From contig CAUYUJ010000370.1 of assembly GCA_963575745.1 (NCBI GenBank), positions 292,001 to 356,000 of the forward strand: a stretch of DNA of 64,000 nt, in the 5' to 3' direction. The stretch is from Prorocentrum cordatum. Taxonomy: Eukaryota; Sar; Dinophyceae; Prorocentrales; Prorocentraceae. This document shows, piece after piece, positions 10,395 to 21,059 of the stretch; positions within the stretch are counted from its first letter, which is position 1; the number at the start of each line of letters is the position of its first letter. A program made the translations under genes and the position numbers. Below the pieces are notes generated by a model. It saw only the letters and a program-made list of their open reading frames with translations, did not search any database and had not been told where the DNA came from.

Positions 10395-11330
10395 CCAATC
10401 TGCGTCCGCGTAGGACGTCACTATGCTGGACCCCGCAGCAGGTCTCGAAAGTGGCGACAGTTTCATGGGCCCCACAGCAGCCCTCGAAAGTGGCGACAGT
10501 TTCACAGATCGTAGCCCCCCAGCGCTGGCGAGGTCTAATCTGAGTCCCCGTAGGACGTCACTCCGCTGGCCCCCCAGCAGCCTTCGAAAGTGGCGACAGT
10601 TTCACAGATCGCAGCCCCCCAGGGATGGCGAGGTCTAATCTGTATCCCCGTAGGGCGTCACTCCGCTGGGCCCCCCACGCAGCCTTCGAAAGTGGCGACA
10701 GTTTCACAGATCGCAGCCCCCCAGGGATGGCGAGGTCTAATCTGAATCCCCGTAGGGCGTCACTCCGCTGGGCCCCCCAGCAGCCTCGAAAGTGGCGACA
10801 GTTTCACAGATCGCAGCCCCCCAGGAATGGCGAGGTGTAATCTGAATCCCCGTAGGGCGTCACTCCGCTGGGCCCCCCAGCAGCCCTCGAAAGTGGCGAC
10901 AGTTTCACAGATCGCAGCCCCCCAGGGATGGCGAGGTCTAATCTGAGTCCCCGTAGGGCGTCACTCCGCTGGGCCCCCCAGCATCCCTCGAAAGTGGCGA
11001 CAGTTTCACAGATCGCAGCCCCCCAGGGATGGCGAGGTCTAATCTGAATCCCCGTAGGGCGTCACTCCGCTGGGCCCCCCAGCAGCCTCGAAAGTGGCGA
11101 CAGTTTCACAGATCGCAGCCCCCCAGGGATGGCGAGGTCTAATCTGAATCCCCGTAGGGCGTCACTCCGCTGGGCCCCCCAGCAGGCCTCGAAAGTGGCG
11201 ACAGTTTCGCAGATCGCAGCCCCCCAGGGATGGCGAGGTGTAATCTGAATCCCCGTAGGGCGTCACTCCGCTGGCCCCCCCAGCAGCCCTCGAAAGTGAC
11301 GACAGTCTCGCAGATCGCCGCCCCTAGATA
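10395..11330. repeat. 100-bp tandem repeat, about 9 copies
   Basis: Units start with TAATCTGAATCCCCGTAGGG at about 10536, 10636, 10738, 10838, 10939, 11040, 11140 and 11241, a period of 100-102 bp. Each contains TCACTCCGCTGGGCCCCCCA and CGAAAGTGGCGACAGTTTCA. The edge copies (10395 and 11241-11330) are the most diverged, while the central ones differ at only a few positions, as expected for unequal exchange. Confidence 0.95.
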
Positions 11331-11339
11331 AAAGGCAAG

Positions 11340-11460
11340 CGAGAAGAGGACGAGCAAAGAGAGGAGGAGAAGGGAAGCAAGAGAGGAGAGCAGGAACGAA
11401 GAGAGGAGGAGAGGGGGCGGGAGGAGGCGGGAAGGAAGGAAGGAAGGAAGGTGGAGACCG
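11340..11460. repeat. polypurine GGA/GAAG tract
   Basis: Low-complexity AGGA/GAGA sequence directly after the 100-bp array, with no gene. Confidence 0.8.
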
Positions 11461-11514
11461 CAGTGCTCTATTCAAAACGAGTACCCAACGCAGGAGGGTT
11501 GGGAAAAAACAAAT

Positions 11515-12350
11515 GACTATCAACGATTTTGGCCTCTTCGGGCCGTCCCGGGACGCCTCTCGGACCTCTCTTGGGGTCTCTTGGAGGCCACCTGGGAGCC
11601 TCGAGAGCCGTCAGAAGGCTGATTGGGCTGCTTGGGAGCGTCTTGGACCATCCTTTCGCATTCTGGGGGCTCCTGGGGAGCGTCTTGGGCCCTCCTGGGG
11701 CGCTGCGGAGGCTCCCCGGAAAGACCTCTTGGGCTCCTGGGGAGCGTTCTTGGGCGGTTCAGGCGTCTCGTGGGCCGTCTTGGCCCCCTCGTGGGCCGTC
11801 TTGGAGCCCTCTTGGGGGCATCCTCGACCGTCTTGGGGCCCTCTTGGGCCGTCTTGGATGCAGTGGAAACCCAAAAGGCGAACGCGCCGAAAAAATCAGT
11901 TTCCCCATCGGAAATCGACGATATTTGCTTATTTGGGGCTCTATTGGGGTGCCTCTTGGGGCGTCATCGGGGCCTCTTTGGGTGTTTTTGCGGGTCTCAT
12001 GGGGGCCTCTTGGGGCTTCTTAAGTGCTTCTTGGAGCCTCTTGGGGTCTCCTGGGGGTCTCTTGGGCCAAAAGGCGCGAATTTCTGGTTTCTCGTCCCCG
12101 TCTTGGGCGCCGCCTTGGGGCGTTCTTGGGCGGTTTGGGCGCCTCGTGGGCCGTCTTGGCCCCCTCGTGGGCCGTCTTGGGGCCCTCTTGGGGCCGTCTT
12201 GGACGCAGTGGAAGCCCAAAAGGCGAACACGCCACAAACATCAGTTTTCCCATAGGAAATCGACGATGTTTGCTTATTGGGGCTCTCTCGGGGTGCCTCT
12301 TGGGGCGTCTTCGGGGCCTTTGGTGGCCTTCTGGGCGTCATGGGAGTCGA
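11515..12350 (+). repeat. super-repeat tract C, two ~350-bp units
   Basis: Words as in tract A. The hinge (AACCCAAAAGGCGAACGCGC, then ATCGGAAATCGACGATATTT) recurs near 11870 and 12215, and the adjoining GTCTTGGCCCCCTCGTGGGC block also repeats. This gives a unit of about 345 bp. Confidence 0.85.
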
Positions 12351-12354
12351 TCGT

Positions 12355-13060
12355 GCACCTCAGGTGACTCCACCTGCGGCCCATCAGACAGGCTTGGGTC
12401 CCCAAGCCCATGCAGGCACACCCTTCACAGGCATCGCGTCCCACAGGGAGACCCACGCGATTCCATCCCAAGAGACGAAGTTCGCACAATGGCACGCCCC
12501 TCGCGAGGACCGTGCCCCGCAACTAAATGCATCTGCGGCACCAGAGGGGAGCTTCATAACATCGGCCCGCTCACTTTGGCGCACCTCTCATACGGATCGT
12601 GACCCGCAAGGACATCCACGGACGGCCCCAAAGACAAGGTTCGCAACCTGCCGTCCCGCCTACTTCGGCACACCTCGCACAGGGATCGTGATCGTGGCCC
12701 ACAGGGATCTCCACCCACGGCCCCCGAAGCAAAATTCGCACTGCGCCCCCCCCGGCCATGGCGGTACACCTCGTCACGTGGATCATGCCCACAAGGAGCA
12801 CCACCGAATTAGAGGCCCGGAAGGTTCGAACAACGCCCCCCCCCCCCCGCCCATGTCGGCACACCTGTCACGCGAATCATGCTCCAGAACGGGCATCTTT
12901 GCATGGCGCCCCCGCGCCCATTTCGGAACATGCTTGGCACGGGGCGTGCCCGGAGGAGGTACACCTGCGGCCTCAATGGGCGTGTTCGCGCGACCCTTCA
13001 CGCGGATCGTGCCCCACAAGGAGTTCAGCGCACCCGTACACGCGTGCCCCGCGGCAACCA
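12355..13060. repeat. strongly diverged ~65-95-bp tandem repeat
   Basis: Motifs of the form GGCACACCTCTCACACGGAT, CGTGCCCCACAAGGAG and TTCGCACxxxGCCCC recur near 12415, 12489, 12577, 12667, 12762, 12857, 12923 and 12990. The copies differ at perhaps a third of positions, so this is an old array. The long frames across it are not proposed as genes. Confidence 0.6.
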
Positions 13061-13079
13061 TCGTTTCGCATTGCCCCGG

Positions 13080-13690
13080 CCTCTTTGGCTGTCTTAAAGC
13101 GTTCCTGGCCCGTCGGACGCTGCGGGAAGTCGTTTTTGAGGCCTGTCTTTGAGCCCGCTTGGAGCGATTCGTGGCTGTCTTAAATGCAATCTCAGGCGTG
13201 TTGAGTCCTCTTGGGCCGTCTTGGGGCCCTCCTGGGGCCGTCTTTGGTGCTTCTTGGGCCGTCACGGGGCTATTGTGGAGGCCTCTTGGGTGCTCTGGGA
13301 GCGATCTTCGGAGCCTCTTGGGCCATCTGGACCATCAGTAGGTCGAAAAACAACAAATGAAACAATCTTCAAAAACCAACGGGAAGTCGATGAATTTAGC
13401 TGCTTCGGGATTTCCCAACGGATGTCTTGGAGGCGTCTTAGCCGCCTCGAAGGCTATTTGGAGTTATCTTGACCCCATATTGGGCCGTGTAGGGTGCATC
13501 TTGGGGCCATCGTGGGCTCTCTTGAGGCCATCTTAGCGTTCTTGCAGGCCTTTCTGAAGCCATCACGGGCCATCTTGGCCGTCTTGGAGGCCATCGAGGC
13601 CGCTTTGGACCGGGAACGGGGGGTCCTGGAGCCCACGTCCCGCCATAGAGAAATGAGGCCGGGCCCCCCTGGGGGCCCTGGAACTCTGGT
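13080..13690 (+). repeat. super-repeat tract D
   Basis: Words as in tract A, with a hinge at about 13340-13400 (GGTCGAAAAACAACAAATGA, then AACGGGAAGTCGATGAATTT). It ends with a GGGCCCCCCTGGGGGCCC block that leads into a TA-rich microsatellite. Confidence 0.8.
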
Positions 13691-13692
13691 GT

Positions 13693-13747
13693 GTTATGTG
13701 TGTACATATATATATATATACACACATACATCTACATATACATCTAC
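13693..13747. repeat. (TG)/(TA)/(CATA) microsatellite
   Basis: A short mixed dinucleotide tract at the 3-prime edge of super-repeat tract D. Confidence 0.9.
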
Positions 13748-13754
13748 TGGTAGA

Positions 13755-14560
13755 GACGCATGGCTTGGCGCATACTCGCCTGGTAAGTAATCCAAGGGTG
13801 CGCACACAAACGTAGCGAAACTCCTCGCTGCCCCTGGAGTCAAAAAAGTGAACAACAGGACATGACATTGATAGTTTCCGACGGAGACGCATCAGCCTGC
13901 GATTACCCACGGGTTTGCACGCAAGGCGAAATGAAATAAACGATCGCCTCCGCGGTGAACAGAAAGAAGCTGCACTGGCGGGATCTCGCGCCAAAGACAC
14001 AACCGCCTCGCGCGCACTTATCTGGTCGATTGCCCAAGGATGTGCGCGCAAGGTGGAGCGACCAGCTCTTAAAAAGTAAAGGAATGCATCACATTCACTG
14101 GGCTGACAGCAAGCGGACGCCACCTGCAAGCCAGCATTGCAGCCTGACGCGCCTTGGCGCGAACGGCACACATACTGAGGCGCCGACCAATTCCCTTTCT
14201 GAACATTCGAACGCCAACAAGAAACTCCGCCACCCTTTCGCTGGCACGTTGGGGCCATGTGAGAGCGCTTGTTGGCTTTCGGGAAATGTTTCTGCTCTTC
14301 TCTGGGAGCGACGCTCCCCTGCCGCGCGCATCTGCACAAAATCGCGCCTTCTGCACTTTGCTCCATGGCTCCACGGCGCCCTGAGCCAGAGACCGCCTCC
14401 AAACGGCCGTAAGACGCCCCAAGCCCGTCCAAAGATGGCCCAGCGGACTCTCTTGGCCCTCTTGAAATCCCGTTGGGATTTCTTGGGGCCCTCTTGGACG
14501 GACTCCGGAACCTCGAGGGCCGTTTTGTGGCGGAGCGAAACAAACAATTGTCTCCCCAGC
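13755..14560. other. low-repeat stretch, unrecognised, with a recurring ~40-bp motif
   Basis: No gene is recognised. A motif resembling TCGATTGCCCAAGGATGTGC plus GCGCAA appears three times, near 13790, 13900 and 14020, each followed by GCGAAA or GAGCG. A further ~58-bp block at about 13969-14027 (GCACTGGCGGGATCTCGCG) is repeated near 15369-15425. These may be fragments of an old interspersed repeat or of degraded exons. Confidence 0.4.
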
Positions 14561-14569
14561 AAGCAGATA

Positions 14570-15000
14570 GAATCCGAGGTTGGGAAAGAGATCGAGTTGA
14601 ACAAGAGACCCCCCGCCAAAAATCGTTTTCTGTTTCGTGTCGTGCGTGTGGGCGAGGCGAAGCTGCGTGCGCCGTGCTTCGGCAAAACCGAACAACATTT
14701 TGCTGCGCCCCCCAGTTGGCCAGTGGTTGCCCGGGGGTGTCCCGCGGTGTCCCGTGGTGTGCCAGGATCCGAGGTTGGGAAAGAGATCGAAGTGAACAGG
14801 AGCCCCCCCGCCAGCAAGTCGTTTTTGGTTGGTTTCGTGTTCGTGTCGCTTACCGCAAAACCGAGCCAACTTTTGCTGTGCCCCACTGTTGGCCAACAAT
14901 GGACCAGGGTTGTCCCGCGGTGTCCCGCGGTGTCCCTCCCGGTTGGCCGGCGGTGGCCTGCGGCCGTCCCGCGGTGTCCCGCGGTGTCCCGTCGTGTCTG
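14570..15000. repeat. 194-bp direct duplication with GTCCCGCGGT repeats
   Basis: ATCCGAGGTTGGGAAAGAGA occurs near 14573 and 14767. The following ~190 bp align with about 20-25 percent divergence and small indels. Each copy ends in GTCCCGCGGTGTCCCG repeats. The long plus-strand frame over this region (13955-15238) runs through repeat sequence and lacks a consistent protein. Confidence 0.75.
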
Positions 15001-15285
15001 GTGCTATGCAATGCTGTGCTGTGCTGTGCTGTGCTATGCCATGTTGTACAATGCTACGCTATGCTATCAATTCGATGCTAAGCTATGCGGTGTGATGCGA
15101 TGCGATGCGATGCTATGCTATGCTACGCCATACTGTGCCATGCGATGGTGTGCTATCATATGCGATGCGATGCGATGCTATGACATGCTAGGCGATGCTA
15201 TGCTGTGCTATGCTACGCGATGCTCGTCTATGCTGTGATGTGCGATGTTATGCTCTGCTGTGCGATGCAATGCTATGCTGTAGCT
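15001..15285. repeat. pentanucleotide array (TATGC/GATGC/TGTGC)n
   Basis: About 55 imperfect copies of a 5-bp unit xxTGC, where xx is mostly TA, GA, TG or AA. The frames give C/A/M/Y/L-only peptides. Confidence 0.9.
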
Positions 15286-15479
15286 CCAGTTGATCCCCCT
15301 TCCTCCCCCCACCACCACACACACAACCTCCTTTATCACCCGAAGGGTGGTCGTACATGTAGGGATGCACTGGCAGGATCTCGCGGCCAGAGACGCAACC
15401 GCCTCGCGCACACTTGCCTGGAGCGGGGAGGGATGGGGAGGAATGGGAACGATCAGGGAGGAGCAGGGAGGGGTGCGGA

Positions 15480-16540
15480 GTGAGGTGTCTTGTGGGCCTC
15501 TTGGACTGTCTGAGAGCGCTCTGGGATCCACAGGCGCCTACGGAGGTCGTCTTGGAGGGCTCTGTAGGACGTCTTGGGGCGATCCTGGGAGCTTCTTGGG
15601 CCGTCTCGGAGGCCTTGTTGGGATGTCTTGCGGCGCTCTCTGGATTCTCTGAGGCCGTTGTGGACGCTAATATTTTTTACGCATCTGCCAGACATAGACG
15701 CTTCCATTGGGAATTAGGGCGATGTGTGTTCCTTGCGGCCCTCATATGTACCTCTTGGGTGCCTCTTGGGGGGGCGTCTGAGGGTCCTGAAGCCGTCATT
15801 GGCCGTCTTGGCTGCGTGGAGGCCGACTTGAGGCCACCTGCGGCCAGATTGAGGCAATCCGGAAGCCTCCCGCGAGCCTCCTGGAAGCAGTTTTGACGCA
15901 TCGAGGGCACACTTGGGGTATTTTAAAACCTCTTGGACGTCTCCTAGGGGCCTTTTGGGCCCTCGGGAAGCTTTTCGGGTCCTCCTGTGGGCCTTTTTGG
16001 GGAACGCTCTGCTGTTGGGTCGCGTTCCCCTTCTTGGGCCTCTCTTGGGGCTCTTGGGGCCCTCTCGGGCCGTCTTGGGCGCCTCAAGCACCGTCTTGGG
16101 GCCCTCGCGGGCCGTCTTGGGGCCCTCTTGGAGGCCTCTTCCTCTATATTGGAGCGGTATTGGAAGCCTCTTGGGCCGTCTTGGAGCATCGGGATGCCAA
16201 AAGGTAGAAAAAATAAAAACCCGTCAAAGCCCAATCGTAAAACAATGAGTTGTGCCTATTTGGGCCACCTTGGGAGATCTCTTGGGACCTCGTTGGCCCT
16301 CTTGGGAGCTTCTTGGGGGCCTCTTGGATACGATTGGGGGCCTCTTGGGACTTCCCGAGAACCTCTCGGGGTAGAAAGCTCGGATTCTCAGTTCGTGTTT
16401 CCCTTCTTGGGCTTCTCTTGGGGCCGTCTTGGGGCCCTCTCGGGCCTTATTGGTTGCCTCAGGCACCGCCTTGGGGCCCTCGTGGGCCGCCCAGGGCCCT
16501 CTTGGAAGCCTCTTCGGCTATCTTGGAGCTGTCTTGGAGG
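15480..16540 (+). repeat. super-repeat tract E
   Basis: Two hinges are visible: at about 15660-15715 (ACGCTAATATTTTTTACGCA, then CATTGGGAATTAGGGCGATG) and at about 16185-16255 (GCATCGGGATGCCAAAAGG, then AATCGTAAAACAATGAGTTG). Blocks such as GTTCCCCTTCTTGGGCCTCT recur at about 16025 and 16395, and again at about 21790 in tract H. Confidence 0.85.
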
Positions 16541-16646
16541 CCTCTTCCTCCTCCTCGTCCCCCTCCTCCTCCTCCTCCTCCTCCTCCTCCTCCTCCTCCT
16601 CCTCCCACTCCAACTCTCTCTCCTCCTGATCTTCCTCCTCCTCCTG
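16541..16646. repeat. (CTC)n trinucleotide array
   Basis: CTC/TCC repeats on the plus strand inside the super-repeat. Confidence 0.95.
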
Positions 16647-16721
16647 CAGCGTGTTCCGGAAGGCTCCCGCCGGAACATGCTGTGCACAAGTGCTGTCACT
16701 GCTCCCGCCACAGTGCCCTGG

Positions 16722-17380
16722 GTGGTGGGTCAGAGGCCTCATGGGTGTTGGTTTGGATCTCGTGGTTGGCCTGTCGGGGACGTCGTGAATGCAGTTTCGC
16801 AGCTTCTGGGTAGCCGTTTTGGGACCGTTGTGGGGTCTCCTCGGGGCTGTTTTGTGGCCTCTTTTGGCCTCGTTTGGGCCTCCTGGGTGCCTCTTGGGGG
16901 CCTCCTGGGGCCTCTTGGGGGCTCCTTGGGGCCTCCTGGGGCACTCTTCAAGCGGGAGGGTCGAATTTTGGAGTCGTGGTCCCCCTCTTGGGCGCATCTT
17001 GGGGCCGTCTTGGGGCTCTGTTGGGCTGTCTTGGGCGACTCTGGGGCCGTCTTGGGGTGCTCTTGAGGGCCTATTGAGCCGTCTTGGAACGTCGGACAAC
17101 CGAACAGGCTGGAAGGCCAAAATCGTTCGAAAACCTGTGTAAAATTGACGATTTCGGCGAAATTGCGGCATCTTGAAGCGCTCTGGAGAGGCGTCTGGAA
17201 GCGTCGTGGAGTGCCTTGGGGGGCCTCTCGGGCCGTCTTGGGCCTATCTTGGGCGTCCTGGAGCGGTCTTTCGGCGACTCGGGGCCCGTTTGGGCCGTCT
17301 TGGGAGCCTCTGGCGGCCCTCCTGGACTGTTTTGGACCTCCCCTGCCGCCCCGTCCTCCCACGGGGGGTCGGAGGCGGCG
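16722..17380 (+). repeat. super-repeat tract F, parent of a partial copy at 26.64 kb
   Basis: 16722-16815 matches 26641-26734 with about two mismatches in 94 bp. Positions 17316-17371 match the sequence that directly follows at 26735-26790. The intervening ~500 bp of word repeats is absent at 26.7 kb, so that locus is a deletion derivative or the two share a recent common source. A hinge lies at about 17095-17165. Confidence 0.75.
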
Positions 17381-17495
17381 GCCTCCAAGGCCCAGGACGC
17401 GGAAACCCTGTAAAAACACAAGGAAAATTAACCCCGGTACTCCCATGCCCTGTCGGGGCAGCGCCTCCGGGCGCCCGGGCGTCGTGCACGGGGAT

Positions 17496-17620
17496 CTATA
17501 TATATATATATATACATACATACATACATACATACATACATACATACACACATCTATATATAGATATGTGTATACATACATATATGTATAGGTGTATATA
17601 CATCTATATATATACACACT
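17496..17620. repeat. (TA)n-(CATA)n microsatellite
   Basis: TA, then about nine CATA units, then mixed TA/TG. It again follows the 3-prime end of a super-repeat tract. Confidence 0.95.
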
Positions 17621-17624
17621 ATTA

Positions 17625-18062
17625 ATTGTTCCTGGCCCCGAACGGCCAAAAGAGGCCCAGGATAGAAGACTTGGAAATGAAATAATCTTGCCCCCGCCAA
17701 ATCCAAATCAAATCAAATCAAACATCAAAGCAATCTGGCCCCCCCCCAAGAAAAAATGTCCGAGCGATGCCAAGATAAGACGCACGTGCATAGTACGTGC
17801 ACCTCCGCACGTCCCCTCGGATTCCTTGGATCTGAGCTGCAGCCCGCTCCAGGGCGGCGCCAGAGGCGCCGCCAGGGGGCGGCGCCCAGAGGCGCCGCCC
17901 GTGGGGGTCCAGCGCAGATGGAAGAAATCCCCGCAGACCTGTGAACACTGATGTGTACACGTCGCTCATTTGTAATCGTGCTCGTTTAGAATTGTTCCTG
18001 GCCCCCAAAGGGCCAGGAAGAGGCCCAGGATAAAACACTCAGAGATGCAAGGATCGTGGCCC
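17625..18062. repeat. pair of ~48-bp direct repeats bracketing GC hairpins
   Basis: ATTGTTCCTGGCCCC, then AGAGGCCCAGGATA, occurs at about 17628-17670 and 17991-18035. Between them lie two adjacent hairpins, GGCGGCGCC-AGA-GGCGCCGCC (about 17854-17874) and a near-identical one at 17878-17899, and a GCACGT/ACGTGC inverted repeat near 17783-17801. A lone MITE-2 terminus (TGTCCGAGCGATGCCAA) lies at about 17757-17773. No gene is supported. Confidence 0.65.
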
Positions 18063-18895
18063 CCCCTGGAAGCCAGCGAACTTTCGAAGAATTAGAGATG
18101 AACAAGGTGCACGTTCTTTCTTCCGGCGAGGCGAGGGGGCCGCGGTCGAAGAACTGATGGATGGACGGGCGAAGGGAGCGAGGGCTCGGGAGGAGGCGGG
18201 GAGGGCGTGGGCCGCACGAGGGCCGGAGGCAGGAGGGGGCTTGTGGGCCAGAGGGGACCCGCTCCCTGATTCTGGCGCGGGCAGCGGAAGCTGGGCGGAG
18301 CCCTGAAGGACGAGGGGGTGCCGGCGGCCAGCACCACCCTCGTCCAAGCAAGGAGGGCTGCCGTGGGCGAGAGCCCACCTCGGCCCTTCCGGAAGATCCT
18401 CGGCCGGGGGCCCACGCCGCTGCCGCAGTGCAGACATGTGCAGACCGCACCGTGGCAACAGCGGGGGCCCTGTGGTCGAGGGTCCCGCCCCGCGAGGATG
18501 AGGAGGATGAGGAGGACAGGAGAGGTGTACGTCGGTGGGAAGAAGTAAGTAAAAACACGAAGTGGGAAGGCCGATGGAGTTGATTGGGGCCAGGGCCCCC
18601 CAGGGAAGAACGAAACACAGCAAAAGCGTGTCCACTCTTGAAGTAAGAAGGCGCTTGGCAAGGCGACAAGAACATCGGCGGGAGGCGAGCCGAGAAGTCG
18701 AGGGGGCGAGCGCGGTCCAGAGGGGCGGCCAGGGCGCGGACGGCGTCGACGACGACGACGCCGACGACGGCGACACCGCCGACGACGGAGAATTCTCTCT
18801 GGGATCCGAAGGCCTCTGCGCTGGCCCGGGGCGGGAGGCCGTGTTCTTGGACCGGCGGCGGCGGCTGTCCGAAGTGCGGCTCGTCCGCGCCGTCC
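18063..18895. other. GC-rich gene-free stretch
   Basis: Frames stay open on both strands because of high GC and few stops, but none shows recognisable domains or consistent codon bias. A short (GAC)n patch lies near 18745-18785. Confidence 0.5.
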
Positions 18896-18899
18896 GTTG

Positions 18900-19850
18900 T
18901 GAGGTTCCTCGGGGCTGCTTGGGAGCGTCTTGAAGCCTCCTTTGGGCCTCCTGGGCTTATCTTGGGGGTATCCTGGGGCCTTTTCGGGCCCCTTTGGGGC
19001 CTCCTGGGGCCCTGTGGAGGCGGGAGGCTCGAATTTGCGGTTCGCGGTTCCCCTCTTGGGGCCCTCTTGGTGCCGTCTTGGGCCTCTCTTCGCCCGTCTT
19101 GGGCGCGACTGGGGCCGTCTTGGGGCCCTCCAGAGCCGTCTTGAGGCCCTCGTGGAGGCCTGTTGGGCTGTCTTGGGGCGTCTGGGGGGGGGGCCTGTGA
19201 GCCGTCGTGGAGCGTCGGAGAGCTGAAAAGGCGGGAAAGGCAAAATGCGTCCAAAACCATTGTAAAACTAACGATTTTGGCTTCTTGGGGCCCTCTGGGG
19301 GGGCCTCTTGGAGGCCTCTTGGAACGTCTTGGGGGCCTCTTTGGCCGTCTTGGGCTTATCTTGGGGGTCTCCTGGGGCCTCTTGGGGCCCCTTTGGGGCC
19401 TCCCGGGGCCCTGTGGAGGCGGGAGGCTCGAATTTGCGGTTCGCGGTTCCCCTCTTGGGGCCCTCTTGGGGCCGTCTTGGGCCTCTCTTCGCCCGTCTTG
19501 GGCGCGTCTTGGGCCGTCTTGGGGCCCTCCAGAGCCGTCTTGAGGCCCTCTTGAAAGCCCCTTGGGCTGTCTTGGGGCGTCCGCGGGGGGCCTGTGAGCC
19601 GTCGTGGAGCGTCGGAGAGCTGAAAAGGCAGGAAAGGCAATATGTGTCCAAAACCTGGGTGAAATGAACGATTTTGGCCTCTTGGGGCACCTAATGGGGG
19701 CCTCTTGGAGGCCTCTTGGAGCGTCTTGGGGGCCTCTTTGGCCGTCTTGGGCTTATCTTGGGCATCTTGGGGCCCTCTTGGCGCCCTCTTGGGCATCTTG
19801 GAGCCTGCTGGGCCTGTCGTGGAGCGCTCTTGTGGCACTCTTCGGCCGCC
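18900..19850 (+). repeat. super-repeat tract G with a clear 400-bp tandem duplication
   Basis: GGCTCGAATTTGCGGTTCGC occurs at about 19027 and 19427, and GCCGTCGTGGAGCGTCGGAG at about 19201 and 19600, so the unit is 400 bp. The two copies differ at few positions. A third partial unit continues to 19850 and runs into the TG/TA microsatellite. Confidence 0.9.
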
Positions 19851-19855
19851 TGGGC

Positions 19856-19935
19856 ATATGTATGTGTGTGTGTGTGTGTATATATATATATACATATACA
19901 CAAACAGATACAGATACACATACCTGTACATGTAC
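19856..19935. repeat. (TG)n-(TA)n-(CAGATA)n microsatellite
   Basis: A dinucleotide tract at the 3-prime end of tract G, close to the end of the ShKT-like gene. Confidence 0.9.
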
Positions 19936-20000
19936 AATGGCGTCAGCGACGTTGTATATGGCGCTGGCGCCAGGAAAGCCAGGACGACTTGACAGGAGCT

Positions 20001-20592
20001 TCACCACGGCCAAGCGTGAGATGAGAGCACCAACGCGAGGACGACCAGGAGAACAGTTGAGCGCCGCGACTGCGCACGCGATGCATTGCACAGGCCACAC
20101 GTTGCGGGGCAGGCCCCGCGCAGATCGATACTCCATACTCCACACTCCAGATCGACGCCATCGAACTGCACGTCAGCACAGCCACTGAGGATCAGGCCCA
20201 GGCCGTTTGCAATGTTGATCGCCTCGGCGTCATCATCCACGCACGTGTGGCACTGACTTGTGGCTAAAGTGCACGTTTGTGAAACATGTCCTCGATCCGC
20301 AAGCACACGGGTACGCGGAACTCAGATCCGTGCCATCGGTCACCAGGCAGCCTGCCACCTGGCAGACGCCACACGTGAAAGGGCACACCTGGCGTGCAAT
20401 ACTGCCAAGCTTCGGATCGTCGCAATAGACACGCACGTCTGCACAGCCATTGACCTTCATGGCAAAGCCCTTTGCAACCTCGATCGCACCAGCATCATCA
20501 TCCGCGCATGGCGTAGGCTCTGGTGAAATCCAGCTGCGTGCCACGGGCAAAATGCCAAACAATGCCACCACGGGGAATCGTCCGACAACCAT
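20001..20592 (-). CDS. secreted cysteine-rich protein with two ShKT-like modules (one frame break)
   Basis: This is the best protein-coding candidate in the window. The minus-strand ATG at 20592 opens a frame beginning MVVGRFPVVALFGILPVA, a plausible signal peptide. A six-cysteine module follows at residues ~29-76, spaced C-x20-C-x6-C-x12-C-x3-C-x2-C and ending CPFTCGVC, then a DLSSAYPCACG motif. That frame stops at 20233. The overlapping frame (20306 to 20001) carries a second module, C-x20-C-x11-C-x10-C-x3-C-x2-C, ending CPATCGLC. It closes with a hydrophobic C-terminus (STVLLVVLALVL) that could be an anchor signal. The modules share CxDDDA and SGCADV/NGCADV phrases, so they are an internal duplication. 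ShKT-like modules occur in many secreted eukaryotic proteins, and no toxic role is implied. The break lies near 20270-20280, at an AAA run on the coding strand. It may be a real pseudogene lesion or a one-base sequencing error. No intron is needed. Confidence 0.65.
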
Positions 20593-20599
20593 ACTTGAA

Positions 20600-20770
20600 A
20601 AGAAAACGGACGGAAGTTACGGAAAAAGAAAACGGCTTCAACAAAATGGCGACGAACCGTCTTGGGGCGGTTTGGGGGGCCGTTTGGGCCGTCGAGGACG
20701 CTGTGGAAGCCCGACAGTCGTACATGCTGAAATGCACGTTTTCCTCTGGGAATGCAGCGATTTGGGGGAA
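20600..20770. other. upstream region of the ShKT-like gene with a short super-repeat fragment
   Basis: Upstream of the gene lies a pyrimidine-rich minus-strand stretch (complement of 20590-20635). It is followed by an isolated piece of super-repeat (CTTGGGGCGGTTTGGGGGGC near 20660) with its hinge (CGTACATGCTGAAATGCACG near 20719). No promoter element is recognised. Confidence 0.5.
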
Positions 20771-20773
20771 TAG

Positions 20774-20990
20774 CAGGAAGGAGGGGGAGGAGGGAGGAGG
20801 AAAGGGGGAGGGAGAGTGAGAACAGGAGGAGGGAGAGCAGGAAATGAAGGCGAGCAGGAGAGTGAGAGTGGAGGAAGGCGGGAGGGAGAAGGAAGGACGG
20901 AGCAGGGGAGAGGAGGGAGGGGTGGGTGAGGGAGAGGGGGAGGAGGCACGAGAAGGAGTACGAGGATGAGGCGGAGTGAGGGGGAGAGTG
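20774..20990. repeat. polypurine GGAG/GGAA tract
   Basis: Low-complexity purine strand. The S/L/P-rich minus-strand frames crossing it are artefacts. Confidence 0.85.
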
Positions 20991-21059
20991 TTGCATATCT
21001 TCTGTAGAGGAGGTGTCTCCGATTTGTGGCGTGCAACAAGTATCACGCAGTCCCTACAG

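Noticed and set aside
10395-11330. 100-bp regularly spaced repeats considered as a CRISPR array
   Set aside because: The whole 100-bp unit is conserved with no unique spacers, there are no cas-like genes, and the context is eukaryotic. The same applies to the 65-bp array at 22.6 kb.
13955-15238. 427-codon plus-strand frame
   Set aside because: It runs through a 194-bp duplication, GTCCCGCGGT repeats and the TATGC pentanucleotide array. Composition changes abruptly at each repeat border.
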